The notes under the pieces were generated by a model, which worked only from the letters and a program-made list of their open reading frames with translations, had not been told where the DNA came from and did not search any database. The translations under genes were made by a program, and so were the position numbers. A stretch of 64,000 bases of DNA from an uncultured Eubacterium sp. GTDB taxonomy: Bacteria; Bacillota; Clostridia; Lachnospirales; Lachnospiraceae. The stretch lies in NCBI GenBank assembly GCA_948579355.1, contig CAPAOV010000010.1, forward strand, positions 14,293 to 78,292, read 5' to 3'. Below, piece after piece: positions 45,001 to 50,742 of the stretch. Position 1 is the stretch's first letter; the number at the start of each line of letters is the position of its first letter.

Positions 45001-46589
45001 TTTCCATACTGTTTTCCATTGATACTGAATCCTACCTGTTCGCCGTACCAGACTTCCCCGGCAGCATTTTTCGCATAGGCGCGGGCATAATAGTCGATAC
45101 CGTCCACAATCTGCTCCGCCGCCACTTTGAGCGAACCGTTTTTTGTCTTAACCGGTGTCGCCGTTTTCTTCTGTCCGTTGCAAAGCGCCAATGTAGGGTT
45201 TTTCATAACGCCCCACACAAAGCCTGTCTCCGCAATATTTTCCCCACCGGTACCGAGAAGTGTGGCGGAGAGGTTGAAACTGTCCCTGCCGCTCACACGC
45301 GCCGCCGTCGCCGCAGACAGCTCCAGCGGTTTTGGCAGTACGGTGACTTTCAGCTTCGCCGTCTCGTCAGGAAAGCCTGTCTCTTTCGCCGTATAAGTCA
45401 CGGTGTATGTACCGACGGCTGCCGGTGTGACCGTCTTTGTCCAAGACACACTGCCATTAGATGACTTTATAAATGCCCTGTACCATGTATCATCTATTTT
45501 ACTATCTTCCAAAATCGTCGTCTCTGCGTCGGTCAGGTGAATCATCGGCCCCCGAATCACCGTGGCAGTCGTTGTCACCGTATCAGAGATTCCACCCTGC
45601 GGGGACACGGCATAACAGTTGAGAGGGGTTTCTCCCTCCGGCGCATCCACAGACAACGTTACCGGAACGGAAAATCTGCCGTCTTTGTCTGCTACTGCGC
45701 TAAATTCCTCACCTGCCACTTCCACACAGACGGTACAGCCGGGGTCAGCCGTACCTGTCACATTGCTGGTCCTGCCGACTACCAGCGACGGCCGTGTAAC
45801 CGTCAGCACCGGCTTGCGGGGCGGCTCCGGAAGTTCTCCTACGCCAAGCAGCACATAGCGGCTCCATTTCTGTCCGGGAGCTACCGTGCCGCTCCACGAC
45901 CATGCCATACCGCTGTCGCCGTCATAAACTTTTGTTTTATCCGCGAGGTCGTTAAAAATATTTTCCGGCGCACTCGCATAACCGCCATACCAGAGTGTAT
46001 CAACCGTAGGCGCTACCAGATTGTATGTATAGTCATTCCGCGGTGCTCCTTCCATCTTCAGACCGTTTGCGGTGCCGACGACAGGCGCACAGTCATTGCC
46101 ACCAATCATAACGTCCGCCGAAGAGCCGATTTGAAAATTCTGCACCGTGGAGCCTTTGTTCACTACCGTATAACGGATACGGGCATATCTGCCATTATAA
46201 ACTAACGCTATATCCCGTGAGCCATAGAGAGAACTGCCCATGGCAACATCTCTCGGAGCGCCCCATTCTACTTTCATGCCTCCTGCGCAAGACACGGTAC
46301 GGTAGCCCTGATTTAAAAAGGTCGTCTGTATCTCCCTGCCATTGTCCCGACCCCATATCTTAAATACATTCAGACCCTGAGTAAAACCGTTGCCGCTCTC
46401 GTTATTTGCGTACTTCATATAGGTACCCTGTCCATTGTCAGACGTTTCCGCCGCCGCTGTCGCTGCACGCACCGGAACTGCCCCTGATATTTCAGGACAG
46501 GACGTAACAAACATACACAGAGCAATCAGCGCCGCCAATATGCGCAGTCGCCTCTTCCTTCCTGATTTTATGTGATTGCGTTCATTCAT
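33087..46589 (-). CDS. Giant (4500-residue) secreted Ig-like/InlB-B-repeat surface protein
   Basis: One uninterrupted frame of 4500 residues. The N-terminus is an export signal (basic start, LAALIALCMFVTSC); VTSC fits a lipobox, but a later AVPVRA site could serve signal peptidase I. Most of the length is tandem beta modules. InlB/Listeria-Bacteroides-type repeats lie near residues 1625-1710, 1750-1815, 2385-2490, 3020-3100 and 3810-3890 (TREGYEFMGWY, TRAGHEFLGWY, KSGYTFAGWYDN). Ig-like modules containing DNAGN/DKAGN and superrepeats ending in TIPERPAAPE alternate with them. A TPTPTVTP linker (about 4270) leads to a Lys-rich fibronectin-like and Big2-like C-terminus (KKIATVTAGGKIKAKGIGSC). 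There is no LPXTG. Probable adhesin; basic-tail wall binding is inference. Confidence 0.9.
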   Translation of the reverse strand: MNERNHIKSGRKRRLRILAALIALCMFVTSCPEISGAVPVRAATAAAETSDNGQGTYMKYANNESGNGFTQGLNVFKIWGRDNGREIQTTFLNQGYRTVSCAGGMKVEWGAPRDVAMGSSLYGSRDIALVYNGRYARIRYTVVNKGSTVQNFQIGSSADVMIGGNDCAPVVGTANGLKMEGAPRNDYTYNLVAPTVDTLWYGGYASAPENIFNDLADKTKVYDGDSGMAWSWSGTVAPGQKWSRYVLLGVGELPEPPRKPVLTVTRPSLVVGRTSNVTGTADPGCTVCVEVAGEEFSAVADKDGRFSVPVTLSVDAPEGETPLNCYAVSPQGGISDTVTTTATVIRGPMIHLTDAETTILEDSKIDDTWYRAFIKSSNGSVSWTKTVTPAAVGTYTVTYTAKETGFPDETAKLKVTVLPKPLELSAATAARVSGRDSFNLSATLLGTGGENIAETGFVWGVMKNPTLALCNGQKKTATPVKTKNGSLKVAAEQIVDGIDYYARAYAKNAAGEVWYGEQVGFSINGKQYGNFTIKNNGNSTFTVTRSGGTDGRQKVYYRTVNGSAVSGIHFSEKASYLSFAEGETQKTVTISEKGVNQPVSGKPATAYTNADRVYWMELYRVDGGGALGSSVKAQRTMAKASAYTVNRNVYSEKSRNFPTDNDNCIVADRSSTKDHQAYFRNNRGYNQSHGQKNFNVQRSLDVGTAKECEYLKATASGYYYRLQFTGKEDDDGYEHIWVADHAPNNFDSANEHNGPININDGIFGAAKYTARWEIENKKEANITVPGEASRTNSFGFSSSVRSGAVNGDWLKYGIKDEANVWFAATGKGTDKWRVNSYTDWMKVEDDTEPQLIKVGRAGYGTHKAGDTVTLPLVFDEIVDNKNSSLTRVSLDTTWGTFTYAGGADTNVLYFTGTIPQGASSTLKVNKINGADKIKDMCGTNGKASGGTGSTSLSLDNKTPSVSITSPSIANATAQATITASNADSVSYAWTQSAAMPVTGWMDCTSGTKVTNRQTSGTWYLHALATYDATGTNAYDSRSFDFSSGASGEMPELNLSVDNSTWARERKINITIKKPANASVTVRTPSGAVQTVTGTTYTATANGSYTFTLTAGGEKIIKSATAAKIDRMAPAAQVTEPEEKIQTENVTLTVTPADAGGSGVKNVTGTWTKTTNGGSPVTENAVLAKQNDGTYKAVTTGTAGSAYTYRLNLNVTDNAGNTATAASSTCTVNLKAPVVTVKKTGSTNKGDTYTYTVNANGNTITAVNLPNGGNTTVLSGSFTLTAAGTYYVTVSDKAGHVVTSSPMTVAEGVDGNAPVVRAYQRDTDWATAAEGIELAIYEESGIKDIKIRDSAGNTTSLPLSNESLKKEEGSSCDYRYTGITMSANGVYTFIVTDTNGNQGTAQITIENIDRTAPALTAKANATPKTSGWYTDTTVPVVMTFNDPAPAHGEGGSKVSGIASVQYKLVSKTEKDKGTEPTGLKSVPASDIEKGTYTVNLTQMGTYYLYVKVTDKAGNTYKSYCKATGTANTLEIKKDQSKGSLVSLTGPATAQREADGLAMTIKVNYGPSGAQMTAAGQSAPIGTLPAHDGTSTKQGSVTYTTKYVGVNRCYIEPTSWGSQYYWTYYVRRVIFDSQGGSDVPSLLVWTKQNSTSAATTVDCKVEKPQDPTRKGYTFGGWYTDAACTDGSEFDFSDSQTQVRTDITLYAKWTADVYQVDYHLNMPGYIIHKDETGKQNYSKYKEYTETPYEAPEDKKTYLYGQNMALPMPVLPNKVDTYTLTGFTFDGWYDNPQYTGRKYTSIGAEETGDKQYYARWKDTTAPTFYTTWYWGSYGPNSWYDVSHYGIAFRDNAELDEETMQVQVDGGEWTEPDYIGRPGFSYSDAWVVRAPLPSKEISEGRHTVRARVRDKAGNLCVSSEHIVKIDRKNPVITGELTYSVEPRERYIKDNELVSKDTADSKRILFFNKAPTIRISAEDNPTEGGDIYSGLWKLQYTLTEQDMETGTQKPETEEPRYQNPQTKTVYFKDYSKGIRSGTIEFTLPENWRGTVTNIRVYDCAGNYVTVTPAIGEVVVDTVPPVIGDINGYQFYFNPSITVHEEPENKWYTQEELADRNFTRIFAQVDSCGREVTANTGLEDWRWLVNGKEVKRGRTIPWGALTSDSIDIQDFTGVNDITLEIIDYAGNTATANMTLKIKGGKERTPEAALDYPADALTQVVKNADYAVTVDGTTYTVNSGGAGRIPFVLTHDVAESIAAGVEVDLCGKEITIVKKGITENGEKCTDDSAPQTLSVNERPQALDESKIAFDAELLEDAEDAEISLTIEADNYAYEYSADAGRNWKEVPADSKIKNLPKGEILIRAKAKANTAGQNDGWPHGRQSSKTIGSSAGKIIAEFNLNDGGTNTAAGQPESQTVTYKSTLEEPEAPTREGYEFMGWYPASSLYESGGTTDTAWRFLGAENANTVGEILGTDRDSYKDRVQQGNGSIKVTLFAGWRETTAPELSAVLETDTSENGSGQMVDVTGNDRYYPNLRIKLTYSDNIGVTKLYYKPYKQTTGSYSELYMGDATENGTGSSGGTQYTLPYTNLSEGSRTYTFKAVDAAGNETVREVTYKLDKTPPVLGEASFTSGHKNIWHWIIRKNLNVTIPVTESGGSTLNRVEYICTPFTSAAAEAELTTEVSEASLDTDNAVSGNASLSGNTATISLANHFKDGFKGAITVVAVDNAGNRSQMKRIGVEVPGVRGLFMENNAPVIDVKANGAVLSQDYYDTAPELSIHVEDKKNGIEKNAGIASIKWRIDRTPRGGKKETGKTHTVKADFDAAPTRDYTFTLNELAGKTGVFDVVVTAVDQAGNQTTKTVKVNVKSKAETPDFTIDYKNEKLTGLVPNAEYDVRGETITADENGCIGIAEEWFGTNFQISRRAYSEELLDSDYVAAVITERPQAPEISVAEDETIRGKNDARISGVTDDMEYSADGGSTWTDVQADDLQDLTEGKGKLNVPAGLIQVRIKANDSTPHGVEAQVTPKAGRTLTVKFNPMGGSNVPEITDKSWHDTVEKPDDPTRAGHEFLGWYREAKGTVQWHFGKDGETADLLTEDVTLYAKWRDSEKPALDAALKSGADGSTAEDADTDKWYANLSFKLTYADNIGVTKLWVRKDDGDYVLVGSTDGADGSTDISDIVPQGKTADGYVQYHFIYSDIADGSHTYTFMAEDADGNQIETEALTAKLDTTAPVMGEVSFDSGYKNLWDWIVRNDSLQITVPITEAQSGVEEVAYTLTPADGDGGDVITGTARAEKVSDGSMDYRAEISVDSDFKGTIRIEAADKAGNEARAKIIGADGNGVNGVIVEDNAPMITVRADRDVTGTSLAEISSSMSLSEEYYQTAPALTVDVTDEESDSLSGLVTGGIASLSYQIGDGAPKSVEHNYTDKMVTKDSFIIPAAEIPTGETDVIITAIDHAGNQTQKRLTIRVKTPFDKPQAKIGYVEETLTGLTKDARYWIKVEGDDDGAMLTADSDGKITLEGSWIGKVLTIVQISSENARSDSPAQSITIPERPAAPELSTVDESHPLRRDGKITGLTAGKAYEISEDGGNMWKWRDAVVTGTEITGLSGVGSAISEATASGGIYHVRAKAVDGADGTGSFTSKAAVVTIQSGPIEKYPAPNAVIDYRQTSLTELEANAEYKLEYEKDGETVTELGTTDEDGNMLIYEEWMGKDCRIIRSGYGLPGADSDAQNLTIPSRPEAPAPIGKEVSVDGSEDGKLTGLIAGAAYEISTDGGETWTEKTADESGCITGLGVAEYVVRIPATDTEFSSLPSEAVRVNGHYAVTLHGVGGNAGTTLTDYIEGTGATLPADWTKSGYTFAGWYDNADYSGEAVTDISGTDTGAKEYWAKWKDDIAPVIGTLKYNYEPKHFRQWLIGKDSLIITVPVTEEGSGADEITYTVTPEGGTASEETSAIEDGKAKITISADFKGTIRITCADKAGNISEAVMAGEELGAAGFIIENHAPQIDFQTDADAVQGEYETAPAVTVSVTDDKDNAISAGLSSVTYKIGNGEETSLSADFTTDIKTDVSFVIPADKFEAGETVITVTAIDNAGNQKTETQTIRVHTHAIKGTVSKDVEKGENAPETKFSTDTKELAETILTEKEKAEIEKGTDVKFILNVKDAEDTVSSGDKAVVQEVLKTSSEVRGFVIGQYLDISLFKVIGTERSAISETAKKLTIVINVPDSLKSKDSGKKRTYAIIRVHDGVAETLTDLDDVDDTITIATDRFSVYAIVYKEAGGVTPTPTVTPTATPTATPTLTPKPDITGDKLSDNIVKLHSNLKGKQKGKKLQISWGRVNDADGYDVYVQYCGKKFGKKSLKQVKGGKKTTLTIKKINGKKLNTKKNYKLYVRAYQWKDGKKITLAKTMNIHVAGKDSRKYTNVKNIKLKKISYTMKKGGSVKLRPKAVLYNKRKKQLSVKHTKEFRYMSSNKKIATVTAGGKIKAKGIGSCTIYVFAKNGCKRKLRIKIEK

Positions 46590-46735
46590 CTCTCATACCT
46601 CCATTTTTCAGAAATATTATTGCCTGCAATTGTAACATAAAAAAAATGCTTTTTCTGCTTTTGGGAATGGAACGCACTTTTTGAGGTACAATTTGCACAA
46701 TTTCTTCCGACGGAGGGGAAAAACGAATGTTTTAT

Positions 46736-46764
46736 TTGCAAATAAATTCAGAAAATACTATAAT
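46736..46764 (+). promoter_or_regulatory. Promoter of purF
   Basis: -35 TTGCAA (46736-46741), a 17-nt spacer and -10 TATAAT (46759-46764), about 38 nt before the purF ATG, which is preceded by AACGGAGG. The stretch AAAACGAATGTTTT just upstream faintly resembles half of a Bacillus PurBox, but the match is too weak to call. Confidence 0.8.
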
Positions 46765-46808
46765 TAGAGCGGCATTGACATCAGTATGGTACAGGAACGG
46801 AGGTAATT

Positions 46809-48245
46809 ATGGACTCACAAATAAATGAATGGGATTTCGACAGCCTGCATGAAGAGTGCGGCGTCTTTGGCGCCTATGATTTGGACGGAGGCGATATCGC
46901 TTCTACGATTTATTACGGTTTGTTTGCGTTACAACATCGGGGACAGGAAAGCTGCGGTATCGCCGTCAGCGATACCGCGGGCCCCAAGGGGAAAGTGCTG
47001 TCTGTTCGGGGAATGGGACTTGTAAATGAAGTGTTTGATTCTGAAAAACTGGAGAAGCTTTCGGGTAATATCGGTGTCGGCCACGTCCGCTACTCGACCG
47101 CCGGCGCCAGCAACGCCCAGAATATCCAGCCGTTAGTATTAAATTATGTAAAAGGCACTCTGATGCTTGCCCACAATGGCAATCTGGTGAACGCACCGAC
47201 TCTCCGTCGGGAACTTGAATATACGGGAGCGATTTTCCAGACTACGATTGATACCGAAATGATTGCCTATCATATAGCCAGAGAGCGTTTACATACATCT
47301 TCAGCGGAAGACGCTGTGAAAAATGCAATGAAAAAACTCAAAGGAGCTTATTCCCTTGTGATTTCCAGTCCGTGCAAACTGATTGGCGCGCGCGACCCCT
47401 TTGGCTTCCGCCCTCTCGTTATTGGTAAACGTGAGAATATGTATATTCTCGCCAGTGAAACCTGTGCGCTGGACGCGGTAGGCGCAGAATTTATTCGTGA
47501 TGTCAAACCGGGAGAAATTGTGAAACTGGACAAAAACGGAATTACTTCAGACGAAAGTATGTGCACGGTTAAACCCGCCCGTTGTATTTTTGAATATATT
47601 TATTTTGCCCGCCCCGACAGTTTTGTCGATGGGATTAGCGTATACAATTCCCGCATTATGGCGGGCAGAATTTTGGCGCAAATGCATCCGGCTAACGCAG
47701 ATATTGTCATTGGAGTACCGGATTCTGGCAATGCAGCGGCAATGGGATTTGCCCTTGAAGCAGGGATTCCTTACGGCACCGGATTTGTGAAGAACAGTTA
47801 CGTGGGGCGGACGTTCATCAAACCAAAACAGTCTTCACGGGAATCCAGCGTCAATATTAAACTGAACGCGCTGAAAGAAGTTGTCGGCGGTAAACGTGTT
47901 GTGATGGTAGATGACTCGATTGTACGGGGAACGACGAGCGGACATATCGTACAAATGCTCAAAGACGCCGGCGCCACCGAAGTTCATGTGCGCATTAGTT
48001 CTCCCCCATTTCTCTATCCCTGCTACTTCGGGACAGACGTTCCGAGCTGTGAACAGCTAATCGCCCACGAACATACCGTTGAGCAGATTTGCGAACTCAT
48101 CGGTGCCAATTCACTGGGATATCTGGACGGAAAGAGACTGCCGGAACTTATCGGCGGGGATACCGGATACTGTGACGCCTGCTTTTCCGGTAATTATCCG
48201 GTGGCGCCGCCGGAGGAAGATATCCGCGGGGAGTATGCGCGGTAA
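46809..48245 (+). CDS. purF: Amidophosphoribosyltransferase
   Basis: A 478-residue enzyme for the first step of purine synthesis (PRPP plus glutamine to phosphoribosylamine). It is made with a 16-residue leader; the glutaminase nucleophile is Cys17 in EECGVFGAYD. The glutaminase domain is residues 17-about 250 and the PRTase domain follows, with the PRPP loop VVMVDDSIVRGTTS near 370. Cysteines at RCIFEY, LYPCYFG and YCDACFSG match the [4Fe-4S] ligands of the Bacillus-type oxygen-labile enzyme. It stands alone, not in a pur operon. Confidence 0.97.
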   Translation: MDSQINEWDFDSLHEECGVFGAYDLDGGDIASTIYYGLFALQHRGQESCGIAVSDTAGPKGKVLSVRGMGLVNEVFDSEKLEKLSGNIGVGHVRYSTAGASNAQNIQPLVLNYVKGTLMLAHNGNLVNAPTLRRELEYTGAIFQTTIDTEMIAYHIARERLHTSSAEDAVKNAMKKLKGAYSLVISSPCKLIGARDPFGFRPLVIGKRENMYILASETCALDAVGAEFIRDVKPGEIVKLDKNGITSDESMCTVKPARCIFEYIYFARPDSFVDGISVYNSRIMAGRILAQMHPANADIVIGVPDSGNAAAMGFALEAGIPYGTGFVKNSYVGRTFIKPKQSSRESSVNIKLNALKEVVGGKRVVMVDDSIVRGTTSGHIVQMLKDAGATEVHVRISSPPFLYPCYFGTDVPSCEQLIAHEHTVEQICELIGANSLGYLDGKRLPELIGGDTGYCDACFSGNYPVAPPEEDIRGEYAR

Positions 48246-48259
48246 TAGCGCGCATACTC
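48231..48259 (+). terminator. Hairpin enclosing the purF stop codon
   Basis: GAGTATGCGCG (48231-48241) and CGCGCATACTC (48249-48259) form a perfect 11-bp stem with a 7-nt loop that contains the purF TAA (48243-48245). It is followed by TACCCCC, not a U-tract. It could slow termination or protect the mRNA 3' end rather than act as a standard intrinsic terminator. Confidence 0.5.
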
Positions 48260-48291
48260 TACCCCCTTGCCGATATCGTAAATTTAACTTT

Positions 48292-49272
48292 TTAAAAGAA
48301 ATCTTTTATCAGCCTATTTTGAAAGGATTCCCAAGAAGCATCTCTATTTACCAATATCCCCTGAATCCTTGTTCTCTCATTTGCGCGCGTTTCCCTTTTT
48401 ACGGATAAAATTTTTAATATTTTGTTATCCGTACACTCCCTGATTTTATCGTTCATCAACACAAAATCCCCCGCAATAATACGTCCGCAACAAGTCTCCG
48501 TATTTAACCGTTCTTCTCTCTGTTTTCCCATATAAAAATAAAAACGGTAAAAATTTTGCTTATTATGATAGCGGTAATTACTTCCCTCCCGACAATAATT
48601 TGCAGCCACCCGCCAGTCTGATATTTTAGATTCGTACCGCCGCCAGTTACCATTAATTGACTTGAAAAATTCCTCTGCCAACCGGTTAAATGGTAATTCA
48701 TCATCAAAATGAACGGATTGTGTCATTCCCCCGTCGCCCTCTTCGTGGGGAATAAAAGAATGGCTGTAATGATTAAGCGCTCTTATAATAGAGTTCAAAG
48801 CTTGTTTTTGTGCCTCCGGCATTCCACACGGAAAGCCGTCATTTTTCTGACTCGGGTCATCCAGTCTGAGATTTTCTTTCGGGCCGGAAAAGGTATTCAT
48901 TGGCAGCCACGCAATTTCATTTAGCGCTTTATAAAGCTCCACATTCTGTTCCTTTACAATATCACCATTTCCTTTTTTAGTTACGCATTCACCCAAATGA
49001 AATTTCCCTTTGCCATCATAAATTATTTCATCCAGCACCTCGCTGATATTAATACCGGATTTTCCGATAGCACAGTCCAACTGCGCCCACATTTTGTCAA
49101 CTCCTCCGGCATTCGAAACTTTTAACTTTTTTAAATAGCAAAGGGCCAGTACGCCAAGATAAAACATCCTCGGATAGGAAATTATGTGATGCCTGCATAT
49201 TCTTTCAGGTAATCCATCCCCACTTTTTTTCTTTCTCCTATAATAATAACAAATTGATATTTTCATTTTCAT
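48292..49272 (-). CDS. Protein of unknown function, 326 residues
   Basis: I do not recognise this protein. It has a very basic N-terminus (CYYYRRKKKSGDG), a short hydrophobic patch near residue 37 (MFYLGVLALCYL), then a soluble mixed helix-strand body with many aromatic and charged residues (NWRRYESKISDWRVAANYC, YHNKQNFYRFYFYMGKQR). No signal peptide, no clear membrane helix and no catalytic motif can be named. GAGGGGGAGA precedes the ATG at 49272; an ATG two codons later has better spacing. It converges with purF and diverges from the DUF2589 cassette, so it may belong to the same accessory patch. Confidence 0.65.
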   Translation of the reverse strand: MKMKISICYYYRRKKKSGDGLPERICRHHIISYPRMFYLGVLALCYLKKLKVSNAGGVDKMWAQLDCAIGKSGINISEVLDEIIYDGKGKFHLGECVTKKGNGDIVKEQNVELYKALNEIAWLPMNTFSGPKENLRLDDPSQKNDGFPCGMPEAQKQALNSIIRALNHYSHSFIPHEEGDGGMTQSVHFDDELPFNRLAEEFFKSINGNWRRYESKISDWRVAANYCREGSNYRYHNKQNFYRFYFYMGKQREERLNTETCCGRIIAGDFVLMNDKIRECTDNKILKILSVKRETRANERTRIQGILVNRDASWESFQNRLIKDFF

Positions 49273-49379
49273 TCTCCCCCTCTTTTTATAAAATATATTT
49301 ATGTTTTGTCCAAATATGCTTGTTCTTTTTTGCTGTCGATTTCATACAATTAAATAAAAGGCATAGAAAGGATGGTTGT

Positions 49380-49619
49380 ATGAAACAATTAAGTGAACTG
49401 TTTGAAAATCAGATTTTTTTAATGGACATAGGTGTAACCCAGTCTGTCACGCTGGACGGAGAAGTTGTAAAAGTAGGAAGATATGCTGCTTTTTCACCTA
49501 ACAAAGGGCAGGAAGGACATCAGGCAATCGAGGTTAGCGACGACCTCTCTTATCTATGTAACAAGTACCATATCGCTGCAGATAATGTATGCGTTCTGGA
49601 TATAGAAGGGGGAATGTAA
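49380..49619 (+). CDS. Small protein, first gene of the DUF2589 cassette
   Basis: A 79-residue protein of unknown function (begins MKQLSELFENQIFLMD). It is predicted as a beta-rich core (DIGVTQSVTLDGEVVKVGRY) followed by an alpha-beta tail. It has no export signal. GAAAGGATGG precedes the ATG at 49380; the longer open frame upstream has no ribosome binding site. It is spaced 1 nt from the next gene, so the two are translationally linked. Confidence 0.7.
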   Translation: MKQLSELFENQIFLMDIGVTQSVTLDGEVVKVGRYAAFSPNKGQEGHQAIEVSDDLSYLCNKYHIAADNVCVLDIEGGM

Positions 49620-49620
49620 T

Positions 49621-50052
49621 ATGGTTAAACTGGAAAAATTACTTACCTCCATCGCCACCTCTGTGCAGTCATCACAAGCTGCCATCCAGCAAAATGCTTA
49701 TGAAAATTTTATGCATTACTTTCAAAAGGACACCCCGAATTCTGACAGTACGCATCCGGAACAAACTCATTTTCCCGTAATTACACATTTTAACCTGCCG
49801 GATTCTCCCGAAAATGCTGATATTGCCGTTCCCGCTGTAGCTCTGGTAAACCATGACTCCCTTGTCTTAGAAAATATTAAGGTAGTTCTCAATGTCTCCG
49901 GCGTTTCCAACGGAAAAAACTTTATGGTAAACACAGAACCAATGAATGATACTCAGGAAGCAGAGCACCATCAAATTACACTGGAATTCAAACATAAGGA
50001 ACCGACCGAAGGAATTTCTCGAATCCTTACAGCATATAATCAGTTTTTATAA
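49621..50052 (+). CDS. DUF2589-like protein, second gene of the cassette
   Basis: A 143-residue protein. An N-terminal amphipathic helix (LEKLLTSIATSVQSSQAAIQ) is followed by a beta domain. The core IAVPAVALVNHDSLVLENIK followed by VVLNVSG lines up with IEAPLLSLVPVPAFVMDEAT followed by VRFNMEI in the product of the next gene, so the two look like divergent paralogues (my alignment by eye). It has no signal peptide or catalytic motif. The ATG at 49621 is one base after the previous stop, with GGGGGA upstream. Confidence 0.7.
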   Translation: MVKLEKLLTSIATSVQSSQAAIQQNAYENFMHYFQKDTPNSDSTHPEQTHFPVITHFNLPDSPENADIAVPAVALVNHDSLVLENIKVVLNVSGVSNGKNFMVNTEPMNDTQEAEHHQITLEFKHKEPTEGISRILTAYNQFL

Positions 50053-50070
50053 CAAAAAGGAGGTCTTTTT

Positions 50071-50637
50071 ATGGCTATAGCAGAACAGTTTGCAGGATTA
50101 CCACTCGGACAGCTCATCGCACAACCACTCGTAGAAGTTGCCAAAGGACAGGCAGCATTATGCGAAGTTTATCTTTCTTATTTATTCCGAATGGCTTACA
50201 AGGACGGAAAAGCAGGCGGCGAAACTAATTTGCTCACCTTTAAACTTAACCGACAGATTATTTCAGAAAATGGAGATTCCAAAACAGAACCAATCAATAT
50301 CGAAGCGCCGCTTTTATCTCTCGTTCCGGTACCTGCATTTGTCATGGACGAGGCCACCGTACGCTTCAATATGGAAATAAAAGAACAGACACTAAGCAAA
50401 AATACGGGAACCGAATCGCTGGAAACTAACATCAGCTCCGGCTTCTGGGGATGCCACGCCAATATAACCGGAAAGGTATCTGCCACTCAGGAAAACACAA
50501 GAAGTACCGACCATTCAGCAAAATATGAGATATATGCGCGCGCTGTGCAACAGCCACCGTCCGAGGGCATGAGTAAACTCACCTCCATCTTATCTTCCGT
50601 TATTGAACCGATTACAACAAAATCGGGTGGAAATTAA
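50071..50637 (+). CDS. DUF2589 domain protein, third gene of the cassette
   Basis: A 188-residue protein matching the DUF2589 pattern as I know it: an N-terminal LPLGQLIAQPLVEVAKGQAA helix, a strand (NLLTFKLNRQI), the diagnostic IEAPLLSLVPVPAFVMDEAT followed by VRFNMEIKE, and a beta-rich C-terminus. The family has no established function. It appears soluble and non-enzymatic, perhaps an assembling structural protein (inference). A strong AAGGAGG precedes the ATG at 50071, 18 nt after the previous stop, completing a compact three-gene operon. Confidence 0.8.
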   Translation: MAIAEQFAGLPLGQLIAQPLVEVAKGQAALCEVYLSYLFRMAYKDGKAGGETNLLTFKLNRQIISENGDSKTEPINIEAPLLSLVPVPAFVMDEATVRFNMEIKEQTLSKNTGTESLETNISSGFWGCHANITGKVSATQENTRSTDHSAKYEIYARAVQQPPSEGMSKLTSILSSVIEPITTKSGGN

Positions 50638-50742
50638 TACTACCTTTTTAGGTAAAGAAAGATAAAGATAATAACGCAAAAGCATTTACAAACATCGTCT
50701 ATTATGTTAATCTGGAAATACAGTATTGTTGGAGGTGTAAAA

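Noticed and set aside
46715..46740. PurBox upstream of purF
   Set aside because: AAAACGAATGTTTT matches only part of the Bacillus consensus and occurs once; too weak to call.
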